DNA of 64,000 nt from Pseudomonadota bacterium (GTDB taxonomy: Bacteria; Myxococcota_A; UBA796; SXON01): NCBI GenBank assembly GCA_005778355.1, contig SXON01000112.1:1-64000 (forward strand). Direction: 5' to 3'. Positions within the stretch are counted from its first letter, which is position 1. Each line of letters opens with the position of its first letter. The position numbers and the translations under genes are program-made. Below are positions 47,382 to 55,853 of the stretch, in pieces. The notes beneath the pieces were generated by a model. It was not told the origin of the DNA. It saw nothing but the letters and a program-made list of their open reading frames with translations, and made no database searches.

Positions 47382-49322
47382 TCAAGTCGGCTCGACGTCG
47401 AGCACGGTGTACGCCACCTCCGCCGAGTCGGGGTCGGTGGTGAAGAGCCGCCCCTGGCGCAGTCTCCCCCCTTCGAGCATCATTCCCGTCGCCTCGGGAC
47501 GCCCCGCGCGTACCGGCACGAAGCGCCACCATGCCCGCGAGCCAGGGTGAACCCGGGCGCCGATGGCCAGTGATACACGCCCCATTGTCCACCGTGGATT
47601 CACCTCGATGAGAGGGTCGATAAAAAGCCCATCTTTATCTTGATACACGAGTGTATCAACGCCGGCGGGCCCCTCCACGCCGAGCGTGGCCAGACGGGGG
47701 CCCAGGAACTCGCCCACCTCCACCGCGAGCCGAGACAACCACGTGCGGTCCCCGCCCTCGCCGCCCACCCACCGGCGCAGCTCGAGTGACTCCTGTTCGA
47801 GCCACCGACTGGGCCGCGTGCCAGTGAATTGCCCGCGGGCGTCGGTGTCGAAGCGCACCATGCCCCGGAGGTGTGCCCGAGCCTCGAAGACGTCGTAGTG
47901 AAAGCTCAGGTCGAGCACCCGCTGAACCCAGGGCTCCGCGCGGAGGCGCCCGTGCAGTGCGAGCTGTTTCTCGATCCACGACTCGACCGCCGGGGCGACG
48001 GCGCCGCGCACACGCCCTCGACCGGCGGTGGAAAACGGTGACTTGACCACCCAGCCCCGTGAGAGCGCCGCGGCCGCCTCCGCCGGTGTCTGCACGATCT
48101 CCCCGCTGATACACCTGACACATCGATGATGTATCACCATCGAGAGTTCCTGCTTCCACGCGAGGTGTTGCACCTTGTCGGCGGCGACGCGCAGTCCCGG
48201 CTGGTATGCGCGCCCCTCGCGGACGAGGGCGAGGCCGGTGGACGTGATGCCCGGTCCCCGGCCCCATGGCTCCAACCGTGCAAGCTTGCGCCCGCGGAGC
48301 AGTTCGAGGCTCGCGACTGTCTCGGGGAGCGGGGCGCCAGCCGCCGCCATCTCCCGCGCCCAGGCCTCGCCCGGCGGCCGCGGGGTAACGATCACGTCGT
48401 CGGAGGCCGCCAGCCAGGACATGAGCGGGGCCAGGTCCTCGGCGAGCGAACGCGCGGTGCGCGTCGGCGCATGACCGGGCCGACTCCGCGCGAGCTCGTC
48501 TTCAACAGAGGGGTTGAACACCCAGGCAGCGGGTGGGCGCCCCTTCGATGCCTGATGTCGCGACAGTCGCTCGATGAAGTCCTCGCCAAGGCCGGCACGG
48601 CGGCGCCCCTCCACGTCGAAGCTCGGTCCACGCGCTCGCGCGAGACCGAGGGGCGGCGCGAGGGCGCTAGAGAGCACGCTCCAGTCGTCGCGAGCGGGGT
48701 CTTTCCACCGGTGGAACCAGGACAGGCCGAAACGTACGTGGCCCACCTCGTCGTCGTGTACCTGCCGGAGCACACGCGCGGTGTCGATGTCGCCGACGGA
48801 CCGGAACTGGCCCTCGAAGTGAAGCGCATAGTCCAGGTTTGCCTGCTCGAAAACCAGCGCCATGCGCATCACGTAGTCGAGCGGCGACCCCATGCCCTGG
48901 AGCGCCCGCCAGAAGAAGTCGTTCAGAGGCAACTCGCCGAGTTGCACCCCCAGCACCGCCATGCGCTCGAGGTACAGGCGAAGGTGCGCTTGCTCCTCGC
49001 CAAGCGTGGTCGCGATGCCGGCGCGGAAGGCTCTCGGGGCATCGGGAAAGGCGAGCAATGTGGCAGCCATCGCCTCGAGCGCGAGGAGCTCGTGGTTGGC
49101 GAAGCGATGGAGTAATCTCCCGCGCGCGACGGCGTCGTCGAGTTGTCCCGGCAGCGCCGCTCGCTCGCGCGCGCCAGAGAAGCCGAGCCCAGGCGGGCGC
49201 GCGGGCCGGTCGACACGCACGCTGGCACCTGGCGCATGGTCCGTCCACGAGGACGGCGACCAGAGCTTTCCCTCGAGCGTGGTGGCTCCGAGGATCGACT
49301 CCGCCCACGCCCGTAGCTCCAT
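47382..49322 (-). CDS. Ferritin-like (DUF455) domain fused to an ATP-grasp-like domain
   Basis: This 646-residue fusion begins with a DUF455 ferritin-like helical bundle, residues about 1-270 (FANHELLALEAMAATLLAFP, LGEEQAHLRLYLERM, VHDDEVGHVRFGLSWFHRWK). The ExxH pairs fit a carboxylate-bridged di-iron site. From about 330 the sequence changes to an ATP-grasp-like fold: WVVKSPFSTAGRGRVRGA resembles the ATP-binding Lys/Gly loop and LFIDPLIEVNPRWTMG the metal-binding strand with Glu-Asn. The pairing suggests an oxidation and a ligation of one substrate in tandem. ATG 49322 fits the DUF455 N-terminus; the gene is divergent from an ABC-F ATPase. Four TGATACA/TGTATCA motifs or pairs lie inside. 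Confidence 0.75.
   Translation of the reverse strand: MELRAWAESILGATTLEGKLWSPSSWTDHAPGASVRVDRPARPPGLGFSGARERAALPGQLDDAVARGRLLHRFANHELLALEAMAATLLAFPDAPRAFRAGIATTLGEEQAHLRLYLERMAVLGVQLGELPLNDFFWRALQGMGSPLDYVMRMALVFEQANLDYALHFEGQFRSVGDIDTARVLRQVHDDEVGHVRFGLSWFHRWKDPARDDWSVLSSALAPPLGLARARGPSFDVEGRRRAGLGEDFIERLSRHQASKGRPPAAWVFNPSVEDELARSRPGHAPTRTARSLAEDLAPLMSWLAASDDVIVTPRPPGEAWAREMAAAGAPLPETVASLELLRGRKLARLEPWGRGPGITSTGLALVREGRAYQPGLRVAADKVQHLAWKQELSMVIHHRCVRCISGEIVQTPAEAAAALSRGWVVKSPFSTAGRGRVRGAVAPAVESWIEKQLALHGRLRAEPWVQRVLDLSFHYDVFEARAHLRGMVRFDTDARGQFTGTRPSRWLEQESLELRRWVGGEGGDRTWLSRLAVEVGEFLGPRLATLGVEGPAGVDTLVYQDKDGLFIDPLIEVNPRWTMGRVSLAIGARVHPGSRAWWRFVPVRAGRPEATGMMLEGGRLRQGRLFTTDPDSAEVAYTVLDVEPT
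47640..47659. repeat. TTGATACAC-GA-GTGTATCAA palindrome
   Basis: Nine-base perfect arms with a 2-base centre inside the ferritin-like/ATP-grasp gene. It is the tightest member of the TGATACAC family. A single TGATACA also occurs at 47571. Confidence 0.8.
48107..48136. repeat. TGATACA/TGTATCA inverted pair, wide spacer
   Basis: TGATACA (48107-48113) and TGTATCA (48130-48136) face each other across 16 bases in the ferritin-like/ATP-grasp gene. A one-off variant (TGACACA) lies between them. Confidence 0.7.
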
Positions 49323-49378
49323 GGAGCGCCCGTAGCGCTCCGGGGCACGGGATAGCAAGCGGGCCCCGAGGAACTGCC

Positions 49379-51217
49379 GTGCTGCTCGCTGCCACCCAGA
49401 TCGAGAAAGCCTGGGGGGATCGCATGATCCTCCATGGGGTGGATCTCGTCGTTCAACCCGGCGAGATCGTGGGGCTGGTTGGGCCGAACGGCTGCGGCAA
49501 GTCCACCCTCCTGTCGATCCTCGCGGGCACCGAGTCGCCCGACCACGGCTCCGTCGACCGGCGGGCCGCCGTGGGGCACCTCGCGCAAGACCCGGAGCTC
49601 CCCCCCGGCACCGTGCGCGGCGCCGCCGAGGCTGCCCTGGCGTGGCACACCGAGCTCCTGGCCGGGTGGGAGGCGGCGATGCACGCGGGCAACGAGCGCG
49701 AGGCGGCTCGCCTCCAGTCGCGGCTCGACACCGTGGGCTGGGATCTCGGCCACACGGTGGACGCCGTCCTGTCGCGACTGCGTTGTCCCCCGGGAAACGC
49801 CGACGTGGGCCACCTCTCCGGTGGCGAGCGGCGACGCGTGGCGCTGGCTCGCGCACTCCTCGCCTCCCCCGACCTGCTCCTCCTGGACGAGCCGACCAAC
49901 CATCTCAACGCCGAGACGGTGGAGTGGCTCGAGGGCTTCCTGGGCAGCTTCAAGGGTGGCGCCGTGCTCGTGACACACGACCGATACATGCTGGAGCGCG
50001 TCGCGACGCGAATCGTCGAAGTCGAGGAGGGCGTGGCCATCTCATACCCAGGTAGCTACGCCGATTATCTTGTGGCGCGAGCCGAGCGACAGCTGGCGTT
50101 GGAACGCGCCGACGACGCCCGGCTCAACGTCATCGCTCGTGAGGCCGAGTGGGCCAGCCGCTCCCCCGGCGCGCAAATGAAGAAGCAGAAAGCGCGGCTG
50201 GATCGGCTGGCCGCCCTGCAGGCCCAACCGGGCATGCGTCGTGAAGAGAACATGCAGTTCTCCCTGAGCACCGGCGGCGTGAAGCTCGGTCGCACGCTGG
50301 TGGATGCCCGCGGCCTGCGCAAGAAGTTCGGCGACCGGCGCATCATCTGGGACCTTGACCTCGACATCGGGCCTGGCGAGCGCATCGGCGTGGTCGGCCC
50401 CAACGGGGCGGGCAAGTCCACGCTTCTCGGCCTGCTCACCGGCAGCATTGCACCCGACTCCGGCACGATCCAGCGGGCGCCCCGGCTTCGCGCCGCGGTG
50501 CTCGACCAGGCCCGCACGGGGCTGGACCTCGGCGACACCGTGTGGGAGGCCGCCGGCGGGGGCAATGACAGCGTCACGGTGGGCGAACGCCCCGTGCACG
50601 TGGCCGGCTTCTTGCGACGGTTCTTGTTCCCTCGCGAGATGCTGTCGCAGAAGGTGGCGGGGCTCTCTGGCGGCGAACGCGCGCGACTGCTGCTCGCGAA
50701 GCTCATGCTCCAGGGCGCCAACCTCATCCTGCTCGACGAGCCCACCACCGACCTCGACCTCACCACCCTCGCGGTGCTCGAAGAGGCGTTGATCGACTAC
50801 GACGGCGCGGTGATCGTGGTGACCCATGACCGCGCCTTTCTCGACCGAGTGTGCACCGGCGTGCTCGCATTCCACGGCAACGGCCGGGTGGTCCGCTACG
50901 CCAGTCGCCTGCAGTGGCTCGCGGCCATGGCGGCCGAGCCGGAGTCGAGTGTCGAGTCCACCCGACCGGTCACGACGGCCGCCCCCGCTGCGCCGGCGCG
51001 CCGGAAGCTCAGCTGGAAAGAAACCCAGGAACTCGCGCGGCTACCGGCCGAGCTCGAGAAGCTGGAGGCCGACAAGGCCGCGCTCGAGGCCCAGCTGGCC
51101 GACCCCTCGTCCTGGAAGGGCGGCCAGGGCGCTGGCCTGTCGCGACAGCTGGCCGACATGAGCACGAAGATCGAGACGGCCTATGCGCGCTGGTCAGACC
51201 TCGAGTCGCGGCAGTAG
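49379..51217 (+). CDS. ABC-F family ATPase (Uup-like)
   Basis: This 612-residue protein has two ABC ATPase domains and no membrane segment. Walker A motifs are at about 36 (GPNGCGKST) and 340 (GPNGAGKST), signatures LSGGERRRVAL and LSGGERARLLL at about 146 and 430, and Walker B LLLLDEPTNHLN and LILLDEPTTDLD. A linker of about 60 residues holds the ABC-F interdomain helices. A C-terminal coiled coil (ELEKLEADKAALEAQLAD) is as in Uup. ABC-F factors act on the ribosome or on DNA/RNA structures. GTG 49379 is the best start; it is divergent from the ferritin-like gene with 56 bases between them. Confidence 0.9.
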   Translation: MLLAATQIEKAWGDRMILHGVDLVVQPGEIVGLVGPNGCGKSTLLSILAGTESPDHGSVDRRAAVGHLAQDPELPPGTVRGAAEAALAWHTELLAGWEAAMHAGNEREAARLQSRLDTVGWDLGHTVDAVLSRLRCPPGNADVGHLSGGERRRVALARALLASPDLLLLDEPTNHLNAETVEWLEGFLGSFKGGAVLVTHDRYMLERVATRIVEVEEGVAISYPGSYADYLVARAERQLALERADDARLNVIAREAEWASRSPGAQMKKQKARLDRLAALQAQPGMRREENMQFSLSTGGVKLGRTLVDARGLRKKFGDRRIIWDLDLDIGPGERIGVVGPNGAGKSTLLGLLTGSIAPDSGTIQRAPRLRAAVLDQARTGLDLGDTVWEAAGGGNDSVTVGERPVHVAGFLRRFLFPREMLSQKVAGLSGGERARLLLAKLMLQGANLILLDEPTTDLDLTTLAVLEEALIDYDGAVIVVTHDRAFLDRVCTGVLAFHGNGRVVRYASRLQWLAAMAAEPESSVESTRPVTTAAPAAPARRKLSWKETQELARLPAELEKLEADKAALEAQLADPSSWKGGQGAGLSRQLADMSTKIETAYARWSDLESRQ

Positions 51218-51219
51218 GG

Positions 51220-52128
51220 CTAGGCTTCAGACCACGGGGGCGTAGGCCAGAGCTCGCCAAGGAACTCCAGGAACGCGCGAACCCGGGCGGGCAGATGGGT
51301 GCGGTGCGGTCGGACCGCCCAGAAGTACTGGGTGATCGGCTCGTGAGTCTTGATCACCGTGCGCAGGCGGCCGCTGGCGAGGTGATCGTGCACCTCGAAG
51401 TCAGGTAGGTACACCAGCCCGAGGCCGGCCAGGGCGCCGTCGAGCAAGGCATCCGTGGAATTCGACGTGACCGGGCCGTTGACGTTGACGACGGTCTCTT
51501 CCTTGCCCTTCTTGAAGCGCCAGGCGCGCGGATTCGCCATGCCCGAGTAGATGAGGCAGCGGTGCTTGGCGAGGTCGGTGGGCCGGTTGATGGGCGGGGC
51601 GCCGTCCAGGTATGTCGGCGACCCCACCGCCAGCACCCGGAAAGACCAGAGCCGCTTCGCCACGAGCGAGTTGTTCTCGATGGTCCCGCCGCGCACGGCG
51701 AGGTCGTAGCCCTCGGCCACCAGGTCGACCTTCCGATCCGTCAAGTCGACCAGGGAGTTCAACTCCGGAAAACGCTTCTGGAAGTTTGCGATCTCTGCCG
51801 AGAGGTAGCGGCGGCCGAAGGAAACGGGCAACGACACCCGCAACGTGCCCACCACCTCGTCGCGCTCGGCGCTGGCGCGCGCCTCGGCGTGCCGCATCGA
51901 CTCGAGCAGCGGCGAGGCTGTCTCGAAGAAGGTGAGGCCGGTGTGCGTGGTGGAGATGCGCCGGGTGGACCGATGGAGCAGTCGCACCCCCAGCCGTGTC
52001 TCGAGCTGCGTCACCAGCCGACTCGCATGGCTCCGGGAGATCCCCAGCAGTTTTGAAGCCGATGCGTAGCTGCCCGCCTCGACGACGCGGACGAACACCT
52101 CGACATCAGTGAGCTGCTTCAGCGACAT
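51220..52128 (-). CDS. LysR-family transcriptional regulator
   Basis: This is a 302-residue LysR regulator. The helix-turn-helix is YASASKLLGISRSHASRLVTQLE, with wing RLLHRSTRRISTTHTG. The effector domain has VDLVAEGYDLAVRGGTIENNSLVAKRL and GLGLVYLPDFEVH. It is convergent with the ABC-F gene, whose stop is two bases away, and is divergent from the cyclo-ligase gene about 120 bases away, which could be a target. No obvious operator palindrome stands out in that gap. Confidence 0.88.
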   Translation of the reverse strand: MSLKQLTDVEVFVRVVEAGSYASASKLLGISRSHASRLVTQLETRLGVRLLHRSTRRISTTHTGLTFFETASPLLESMRHAEARASAERDEVVGTLRVSLPVSFGRRYLSAEIANFQKRFPELNSLVDLTDRKVDLVAEGYDLAVRGGTIENNSLVAKRLWSFRVLAVGSPTYLDGAPPINRPTDLAKHRCLIYSGMANPRAWRFKKGKEETVVNVNGPVTSNSTDALLDGALAGLGLVYLPDFEVHDHLASGRLRTVIKTHEPITQYFWAVRPHRTHLPARVRAFLEFLGELWPTPPWSEA

Positions 52129-52245
52129 GGAGCGACCCTCTTCGGGAACGGGCTAGGGGGAGGTGGGCACGCGGCGGCGGTCTGCGGCGGAATGTCGCAT
52201 GTATCGGGTGCCGGCCGCCACCGCAAAGTGCGTGGAGATCTCGCA

Positions 52246-52809
52246 GTGGGCAGCACGCAGCCAGCGCTCGACAAGATCACCTTACGACGCGACGTGCGGA
52301 GGGACTTGGACTCGCTCGATCCCGCCTGGGCGGCGAGGGCGTCGCATGCGGCACTGGCGTGGTTGGCCCCCGAGATCGCGCACGGCACCGTGCTGGCCTA
52401 TGCCCCCCTGCGCGGCGAGGTGCAGCTCGATCCGGTCCTGGTGGCCCTGGCCACCGAGGGTCGCCTGGTCCTTCCACGGGTTGAGGCCGGGGCCCTGCGC
52501 CTCCACCGCGTGGACCGCCTCGACGGCCTGCGTCGAGGCGCGATGGGCATCCGGGAACCCACCCCCGAGCATCCCGGCGTGGCACCGGGCGACATCGACA
52601 CGGTAATCGTGCCTGGACTGGCCTTCGGTCGCGACGGCTCGCGCCTTGGACGGGGCGGGGGCTACTACGATCAACTGCTACCCACGCTCCGCGCTCGCCG
52701 CGTGGCCCTGTGTTTCGCACGCCAAGTCCTCCAGTCCGTGCCCACCGAGCCGCATGATGAGCGGGTGGTGGTGATCGTCACCGAGGAAGGCCGCTGGGCA
52801 GTGGGATAG
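52246..52809 (+). CDS. 5-formyltetrahydrofolate cyclo-ligase
   Basis: This enzyme returns 5-formyl-THF to 5,10-methenyl-THF at the cost of ATP. The N-terminal basic helix KITLRRDVRRDLDSLDPAW, the core LAYAPLRGEVQLDP, and the family signature GRDGSRLGRGGGYYDQLL near the C-terminus are all present. GTG 52246 (187 residues) has GGAG upstream with a suitable spacer; ATG 52192 would add 18 residues without family similarity. It ends 9 bases before a small membrane-protein gene, which is probably co-transcribed. Confidence 0.85.
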   Translation: MGSTQPALDKITLRRDVRRDLDSLDPAWAARASHAALAWLAPEIAHGTVLAYAPLRGEVQLDPVLVALATEGRLVLPRVEAGALRLHRVDRLDGLRRGAMGIREPTPEHPGVAPGDIDTVIVPGLAFGRDGSRLGRGGGYYDQLLPTLRARRVALCFARQVLQSVPTEPHDERVVVIVTEEGRWAVG

Positions 52810-52818
52810 TGCCGCGCC

Positions 52819-53202
52819 ATGTCCCAGCCGAGCGCGTTGCCCCTTCCCCTCTTGATCTTCGGCGCCTTGCTGAGCACGCAGCTCATCCTGGTGGTGATCT
52901 CCTTGGTGGTGGAGCCGACAGGGAACAACCCCTCCATCGGCCCCTTCCTCGTGCTCCCCGCCGCAGCCACCGCCGGCCTGTCGCTCGTGGCGCCTCACAT
53001 CTTCGGGCCGAAAGTCGACCGTTTTACCCTGCACATCATCCGCTGGGCACTGGCTGAGTCAGCCACGTTGTTCGGCTTCATCATCGCTCATGTGGGTGCG
53101 CCGCGCCTCTTCCAGGCCGCCTGCACGGCCATGGCGCTCGTCGCCATGTTCGCCGCCTTTCCTCCCCGCGACCTCGCCCCCGGCCAGCGCCGGGGTCGCT
53201 AG
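52819..53202 (+). CDS. Small membrane protein, four helices
   Basis: This 127-residue protein has four hydrophobic helices (LPLLIFGALLSTQLILVVISL, GPFLVLPAAATAGLSLV, ALAESATLFGFIIAHV, ACTAMALVAMFAAF) and an Arg-rich C-terminal tail. No family is recognised. It follows the cyclo-ligase gene after 9 bases and probably shares its transcript. Confidence 0.65.
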   Translation: MSQPSALPLPLLIFGALLSTQLILVVISLVVEPTGNNPSIGPFLVLPAAATAGLSLVAPHIFGPKVDRFTLHIIRWALAESATLFGFIIAHVGAPRLFQAACTAMALVAMFAAFPPRDLAPGQRRGR

Positions 53203-53239
53203 GGACGGCGAACGCAGGTCCGCGGGTTAGCGCCCTCCT

Positions 53240-53803
53240 GTGCTGTTCACTTTCGCCCTCGCCCTCGCCCAGCCGCCCACCTTCCCCGCCCTCACCACCG
53301 AGGAGCGGACCAAGTTCGACAGCGGTCATCTCGTCATCCGGGCCGACACCAGCTCGCCCACCACGGTGTCGACCGGCATCGTGAAGGTGGAGGCGCCGCC
53401 TTCGCTCCTGTGGACGGAGACGCTCGACTTCCCGGCGCGCTTGCCCGAGAATCCCACACTCAAGAGCATCGACGAGTACGGCCGTATCTCGCCCGACAAC
53501 TGGTACGTGCGCTTCGAGATGTCGATCTACGGCATCCACGTGACCATTCACGACCACTGGACCTGCTTCCCCGCCGAGTTCTACTGCACCTGGGTGCAGG
53601 ACCCCGACGCGAAGAGCGACGTGCGCGAGGAGAAGGGCTGGCTCCTGGTGGTGCCGCACCCGGAGGGCAGCGCCATCGCCTTCCACAGCGAGTTCATCTC
53701 GGAGGTGTGGGCACCGTCGTGGATCCGGAAGTGGCTGGCCAACGACAGCATGGTCAACGTGCTCGACAAGCTCCGCGTACGCACCGAGCGGAAGGCCAAG
53801 TAG
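53240..53803 (+). CDS. Exported START/SRPBCC-like protein
   Basis: This 187-residue protein has a short signal peptide (GTG start; cleavage near LALAQP) and a single beta-rich domain. Its central part (IVKVEAPPSLLWTETLDFPARLP) and C-terminal helix (PSWIRKWLANDSMVNVLDKLR) fit a START/SRPBCC-type lipid-cavity fold. A second START-like gene lies convergent, one base away, which suggests a functional pair. Ligand unknown. Confidence 0.6.
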   Translation: MLFTFALALAQPPTFPALTTEERTKFDSGHLVIRADTSSPTTVSTGIVKVEAPPSLLWTETLDFPARLPENPTLKSIDEYGRISPDNWYVRFEMSIYGIHVTIHDHWTCFPAEFYCTWVQDPDAKSDVREEKGWLLVVPHPEGSAIAFHSEFISEVWAPSWIRKWLANDSMVNVLDKLRVRTERKAK

Positions 53804-53804
53804 C

Positions 53805-54515
53805 CTAGGGCAAGCAGGGGATCGGCTTGCCATCGCCACCGGGCTGCGGGGTGCAGCCCAGCCCGTAGCGGGCCGCCACGTCGGCCGCGTGCACCTCGAC
53901 CCCGCGCATGAAGCTCGCCATCGAGGACCGGGTGTAGGCCTCGGCCGCCTCGGCGGGGATGTTGCCCCCGAGATCGACCCGCACCTGATACACGGCCAGT
54001 GTATCAGATGTATCAATCGGCACCAGCAGCCAAGAACCGGCGTTGTCGGCCATCGTGAGCGCACCATCAAACGCTGCCGCGTCAGTACGACCGCGAGACT
54101 CCTCCAGCCGCGCATTGTCGATACGCCATGCCCGCTCCCACACGCCGGTCGACAGCGCCAAGGTCGCGTTGTTTCGTAAGCGCAGCACCCAGTGACGGTC
54201 TTGCACCGGCCAGGGCATGTCGAGGCGTTGGTACAGGAGCTTGGGCGACGACCAGCGGCCTTCCAGCGCGATCTCGGTGAGCCCATCCACGTCTTCGCTG
54301 AGCCGATCGTCCGTGAGCGAGAGCCAAACGAGCGACTGCGGCACGTGCATGAGACCCACCCCCACGGCGCTATCGGCGCCGGTGATCCGTCCCACGCGAC
54401 CGGCCGCCGCGTCGTCAAAAACCGAGCGAGGCAAGGCCGGCGGCGGGTTCTCGGCCATCTGCTGCACTGCGGCCGCGACCTCCGCCCACTTCACGGCGAG
54501 GGCGGCAGCGTCCAT
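53805..54515 (-). CDS. START/SRPBCC-like domain protein
   Basis: This 236-residue protein without a signal peptide has an N-terminal helical stretch (LAVKWAEVAAAVQQMAENPP) and a START-like core (VPQSLVWLSLTDDRLSEDVDGL, DNAGSWLLVPIDTSDTLAVYQVRVDLGG). The C-terminal helix is SSMASFMRGVEVHAADVAARYG. It lies downstream of the AgmX-like gene with 3 bases between them, so the two are co-transcribed. Three TGATACA/TGTATCA motifs lie inside the core (53986-54015). Confidence 0.6.
   Translation of the reverse strand: MDAAALAVKWAEVAAAVQQMAENPPPALPRSVFDDAAAGRVGRITGADSAVGVGLMHVPQSLVWLSLTDDRLSEDVDGLTEIALEGRWSSPKLLYQRLDMPWPVQDRHWVLRLRNNATLALSTGVWERAWRIDNARLEESRGRTDAAAFDGALTMADNAGSWLLVPIDTSDTLAVYQVRVDLGGNIPAEAAEAYTRSSMASFMRGVEVHAADVAARYGLGCTPQPGGDGKPIPCLP
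53985..54015. repeat. CTGATACAC-N5-GTGTATCAG palindrome plus extra TGTATCA
   Basis: Nine-base perfect arms (53985-53993 and 53999-54007) around GGCCA, with a further TGTATCA at 54009-54015. It lies in the START-like gene and is the densest site of the motif. Confidence 0.8.
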
Positions 54516-54518
54516 CCC

Positions 54519-54944
54519 CTAGTTGAACACGAAGGGGTGTGAGGTCATCACCGTGCCCCCGCTGGGCGCGGGGAACTTGAGTCGCTTGACCCCCGCAACC
54601 ACACAGTCCTCGAGCATCGGATTGCCGAGGTTCGACTCCGCAGTCTTGGCGTTGGCCACCGCGCCCGTGGAGGTGATCTCCCACGACACCACCATGCGTC
54701 CCCGGGGGCCCGACCCGCCGTAGCGGCTCACGCAGTCCTGCACGGTCCAGCTCCCCTTCTTCACGACCGCGGAGATCTGGCTCGGGAGCAGCTCGCCCTG
54801 GCCAGCATCCATGTCGCGGCCCTCGTCCAGGTCGGCGGTGGTGTCGGTGGCTGGCGCCTCGCTGGATGCCGAGGGGGGCGGCGCGTCCATGTCGAACTCG
54901 GCCTCGTCCTTGGCGGCGGCAGACAAGAGGAAGGCCAACAACAT
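54519..54944 (-). CDS. AgmX/PglI C-terminal-domain protein
   Basis: This 141-residue exported protein has a very short signal (MLLAFLLSAAAK), an acidic Ser/Ala/Asp linker and then the AgmX/PglI C-terminal domain of about 90 residues. SQISAVVKKGSWTVQDCVSRYG, RGRMVVSWEITSTGAVANAK and CVVAGVKRLKFPAPSGGTVMTSHPFVFN are visible. The domain is TonB-C-like and typical of myxobacterial envelope and gliding proteins. The two Cys (DCVSR, DCVVAG) probably form a disulphide. Full AgmX proteins are much longer, so this is a stand-alone domain. Confidence 0.8.
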   Translation of the reverse strand: MLLAFLLSAAAKDEAEFDMDAPPPSASSEAPATDTTADLDEGRDMDAGQGELLPSQISAVVKKGSWTVQDCVSRYGGSGPRGRMVVSWEITSTGAVANAKTAESNLGNPMLEDCVVAGVKRLKFPAPSGGTVMTSHPFVFN

Positions 54945-54996
54945 CGGTCACCCCGGGGCGGCGGAATCCTAGCGCAATACGCGCCAGAACAGAAGT

Positions 54997-55695
54997 ATGA
55001 TCGACCCCTACGCGAAGATCGCCCGGTGGTACGACGCCGAGTTCGAGGGCGCGAGCGCCGATATCCGCAGCTTCGTAGGCCGGAATGTCGGTCCTCGGGT
55101 GCTCGTTCTCGGGTGTGGTACCGGCCGGGTGTGTCGGGGTTTCCCTCCTGATCGGCAGGTGGTGGGGCTCGACTTGAGCGCCCCGATGATCGCGGCCGCG
55201 CGGGCGCGAGGGGGCGACTACCAGGTGGCCGACATGCGGCATTTCGACTTCGGCGTGTTCGACGAGGTGATCATCCCCAACGGCAGTTTCGCCTTCTTGC
55301 GCTCCCGCGCGGACCGTGCCGCCTGCCTCGCCGCCTGCGCCCGAGCGGCCGCCGTGCTCACCATCGACGTGCCGATGCCCGACTACGTGCTCCTCGGCCA
55401 GCCGCATACGCCCGAGCGACCCGCGTGGCAAGGTGTGGTGGAGGGCGTGGACGTCCAGCGTACGCGCGAGGTTTTTCGCGAGCCGGTGGCGCAGCGCCTG
55501 CGACTGGTCGACCGGTACTACGCCGGGAGCGAAGTGGTCGTGAGCGAGCTTGTGCTCCACCTGTTCACGCGCGACGAGATGGAGTGGATGCTGGAGGCGG
55601 CTGGCTTCTATGTGGACGAGGCCTGGGGCGATCACGCTGGCGGCGCTGTGCGCGAAGGCTGCGATCGCCTGCTGGTGCGGGCGATGCGGTTCTAG
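54997..55695 (+). CDS. Class I SAM-dependent methyltransferase
   Basis: This 232-residue methyltransferase has motif I RVLVLGCGTGRVC (34-46), VVGLDLSAPMIAAARARG (motif post-I) and FDEVIIPNGSFAFLRS (motif II), with a C-terminal beta-hairpin region (LVLHLFTRDEMEWMLEAAGFYV). The fold fits small-molecule methyltransferases of the UbiE/Methyltransf_25 type. Substrate unknown. Its end overlaps the orphan remnant at 55692 on the other strand. Confidence 0.85.
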   Translation: MIDPYAKIARWYDAEFEGASADIRSFVGRNVGPRVLVLGCGTGRVCRGFPPDRQVVGLDLSAPMIAAARARGGDYQVADMRHFDFGVFDEVIIPNGSFAFLRSRADRAACLAACARAAAVLTIDVPMPDYVLLGQPHTPERPAWQGVVEGVDVQRTREVFREPVAQRLRLVDRYYAGSEVVVSELVLHLFTRDEMEWMLEAAGFYVDEAWGDHAGGAVREGCDRLLVRAMRF

Positions 55696-55772
55696 CGAAG
55701 GGTGCCAACGATCCCCGTCCGGGACGGGTCGGTGCAGCCGAGGCAGGCGCGGCCGGTGATGGCAACGGCGGT
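55692..55772 (-). pseudogene. Orphan 3'-end remnant of a MopE-like lipoprotein
   Basis: Reads GRACLGCTDPSRTGIVGTLR followed by TAG, almost the same as the C-terminus of the MopE-like protein at 57093 (GRACLDCTNQSWTGIVGTIR). Upstream (ACC GCC GTT GCC ATC ACC) similarity fades within a few codons. It is a decayed copy of the last 25 or so codons, 1.3 kb downstream of the intact gene, lying across the end of the methyltransferase gene. Confidence 0.75.
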
Positions 55773-55853
55773 GGTGCACCGCCGGGTGGGGCGCGGTTAC
55801 GCTGCAATCGTGCCCGATGCCCGCCGCAACTCGCCCGTGCGCAAGGTCCGCGG

